NCBI GenBank assembly: GCA_965223035.1 | Contig: OZ244980.1 | Location: forward strand, 2,480,001-2,544,000 | Length of the DNA stretch: 64,000 bases | Reading direction: 5' to 3' | DNA from: CAMDPA01 sp965223035 | GTDB lineage: Bacteria > Pseudomonadota > Alphaproteobacteria > Rhizobiales > Hyphomicrobiaceae | In this document: positions 63,017-64,000 of the stretch, piece by piece | Position numbering within the stretch: position 1 is the stretch's first letter | How the letters are laid out: every line of letters begins with the position of its first letter | The notes under the pieces: model-generated | Database searches by the model: none | What the model was told of the DNA's origin: nothing | What the model saw: only the letters and a program-made list of their open reading frames with translations | Position numbers and translations under genes: made by a program

Positions 63017-64000
63017 ATGGGAAAGATCACCGGCTTCATGGAGTTTGAGCGCGCCGATCGAGCCTGTGAGCCGGTTGAGACGCGCATCAAACACTGGCGT
63101 GAGTTCGTCCAGGCGATGCCGGAGCCGGAGATCAAAAACCAGGCGGCGCGCTGCATGGACTGTGGGATTCCCTATTGCCATACGGGCTGTCCGATCCACA
63201 ATCAAATTCCCGATTGGAATGACCTGGTGTTCCATAGCGATTGGCAAAGAGCCGCGCAAAACTTGCATTCAACCAACAACTTCCCGGAAATGACGGGGCG
63301 GGTGTGCCCGGCCCCGTGTGAGGCTGCGTGTACGCTCAACATTGAGAATGTCCCGGTCGCCATCAAGTCGATCGAGTGCGCCATCGCCGATCGGGCCATT
63401 GCACAGGGATGGGTGGGACCGCAGCCGGCCGAGGTGCCAACTGGCAAGCGCGTCGCCGTGGTTGGCTCAGGGCCGGCCGGATTGGCGGCGGCTCAACAAC
63501 TGGCACGGGTTGGTCACGAGGTTCATGTCTACGAGAAGCAAGCTAAGCCGGGCGGCTTGTTGCGCTATGGTATTCCCGATTTCAAAATGGAAAAGTCGAT
63601 TGTCGACGTGCGCGTACGACAGATGGAGGCGGAGGGCGTGACGTTCCATTGCAATGTCGTCGTCGGCAAGGACGTGATGGCGAAGACCCTGGAGCGCGAG
63701 CACGACGCGGTGTTGTTGGCCGGGGGGTCGGAAAAAGCGTTCGATTTGTTCAAGGATGCGCCGGGACGTGACCTCGACGGGTTGCATTTTGCCATGTCGT
63801 TTCTGCCCCAGCAAAACCGCCGGGTTGCCGGTGAGAAACAGCCGCCCAAGACCAGGCCGATCTCCGCGGAGGGCAAGCACGTTGTTGTGATCGGCGGCGG
63901 CGATACCGGCTCGGACTGCATCGGCACCAGCTTTCGCCAGGGCGCCAAGAGCGTCACCCAGCTGGAGATCATGCCGCAGCCGCCTGAGTTGGAGGACAAG
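63017..64000 (+). CDS. gltD: Glutamate synthase small subunit (cut by window edge)
   Basis: The first 328 residues of the FAD/4Fe-4S subunit that takes electrons from NADPH and delivers them to GltB. The cysteine cluster region is CMDCGIPYCHTGCPI followed by GRVCPAPCEAAC; the FAD motif is VVGSGPAGLAAA; the NADPH-side motif VVVIGGGDTGSDC comes late. ATG at 63017 follows GTAAGGCAGCAAG. The C-terminal end lies beyond the window. With gltB it forms the usual nitrogen-assimilation operon. Confidence 0.97.
   Translation, partial: MGKITGFMEFERADRACEPVETRIKHWREFVQAMPEPEIKNQAARCMDCGIPYCHTGCPIHNQIPDWNDLVFHSDWQRAAQNLHSTNNFPEMTGRVCPAPCEAACTLNIENVPVAIKSIECAIADRAIAQGWVGPQPAEVPTGKRVAVVGSGPAGLAAAQQLARVGHEVHVYEKQAKPGGLLRYGIPDFKMEKSIVDVRVRQMEAEGVTFHCNVVVGKDVMAKTLEREHDAVLLAGGSEKAFDLFKDAPGRDLDGLHFAMSFLPQQNRRVAGEKQPPKTRPISAEGKHVVVIGGGDTGSDCIGTSFRQGAKSVTQLEIMPQPPELEDK

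Overview
The window looks like chromosomal DNA of a GC-rich alphaproteobacterium, most likely Rhodospirillales-like. The evidence is a CtrA orthologue ending in Ala-Ala, the CtrA inhibitor SciP, a FliJ-like flagellar gene beside ctrA, a stand-alone F0 ATP synthase operon with a b' subunit, complex I genes, and the ihfA-merR pair. I found no rRNA, tRNA, CRISPR array, prophage or transposase gene.

Layout. 0-2 kb: complex I genes nuoE and nuoF (cut by the left edge) on the minus strand, with a small membrane protein between them. 2.5-6.2 kb: an alpha/beta-hydrolase/OsmC fusion, a TPR protein and a TauE/SafE permease. 6.7-13.3 kb: typA, a VOC protein, infC (probably with an AUC start), a glycosyltransferase, an ABHD10-like hydrolase and an SRAP (YedK) protein. 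13.4-13.63 kb: a compact transcription unit with a 14-nt complement of the 16S rRNA 3' end, a 26-codon ORF ending in a Pro-Pro motif, and a strong terminator. 13.7-16 kb: a secreted protein and a His/Gly-rich trimeric-autotransporter-like protein. 16.7-20.2 kb: an adenosine-kinase-like PfkB enzyme, methylmalonyl-CoA mutase small subunit and a small membrane protein. 20.3-24.8 kb: an Lhr-like helicase, PdeM phosphoesterase and a thermonuclease. 25-31.3 kb: a sulfatase-modifying-factor-like protein, atpI-B-E-F'-F and mnmA. 31.7-35.5 kb: cell-cycle genes sciP, fliJ and ctrA. 35.7-42.6 kb: a cupin, an orphan molybdenum hydroxylase large subunit, ihfA, a MerR regulator, a phosphopantetheinyl transferase and a CorC/HlyC protein. 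43-47.7 kb: guaB, nadC and a fusion of a PhnN-type ribose 1,5-bisphosphate kinase with an AMP-phosphorylase-type phosphorylase. 47.9-57.6 kb: pirin, GNAT, HlyD, glutathione peroxidase, a MetE-like protein, an SDR and an amidase. 58-64 kb: gltB and the start of gltD.

The most interesting items are four. (1) The PhnN/AMP-phosphorylase-type fusion at 45621-47654 could in one polypeptide turn a nucleoside 5'-monophosphate plus phosphate into a base and ribose 1,5-bisphosphate, then phosphorylate that to PRPP; it lies just after nadC, which consumes PRPP, and guaB. (2) A dispersed family of CTAG-bounded hairpin repeats, at least thirteen copies, has stems that covary between copies. In three copies the terminal TAG is the stop codon of the adjoining gene (ctrA, infC and the hydrolase/OsmC gene). 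(3) The small RNA/peptide unit at 13.45-13.63 kb. (4) The His-rich autotransporter with 14-residue and 21-residue tandem repeats.
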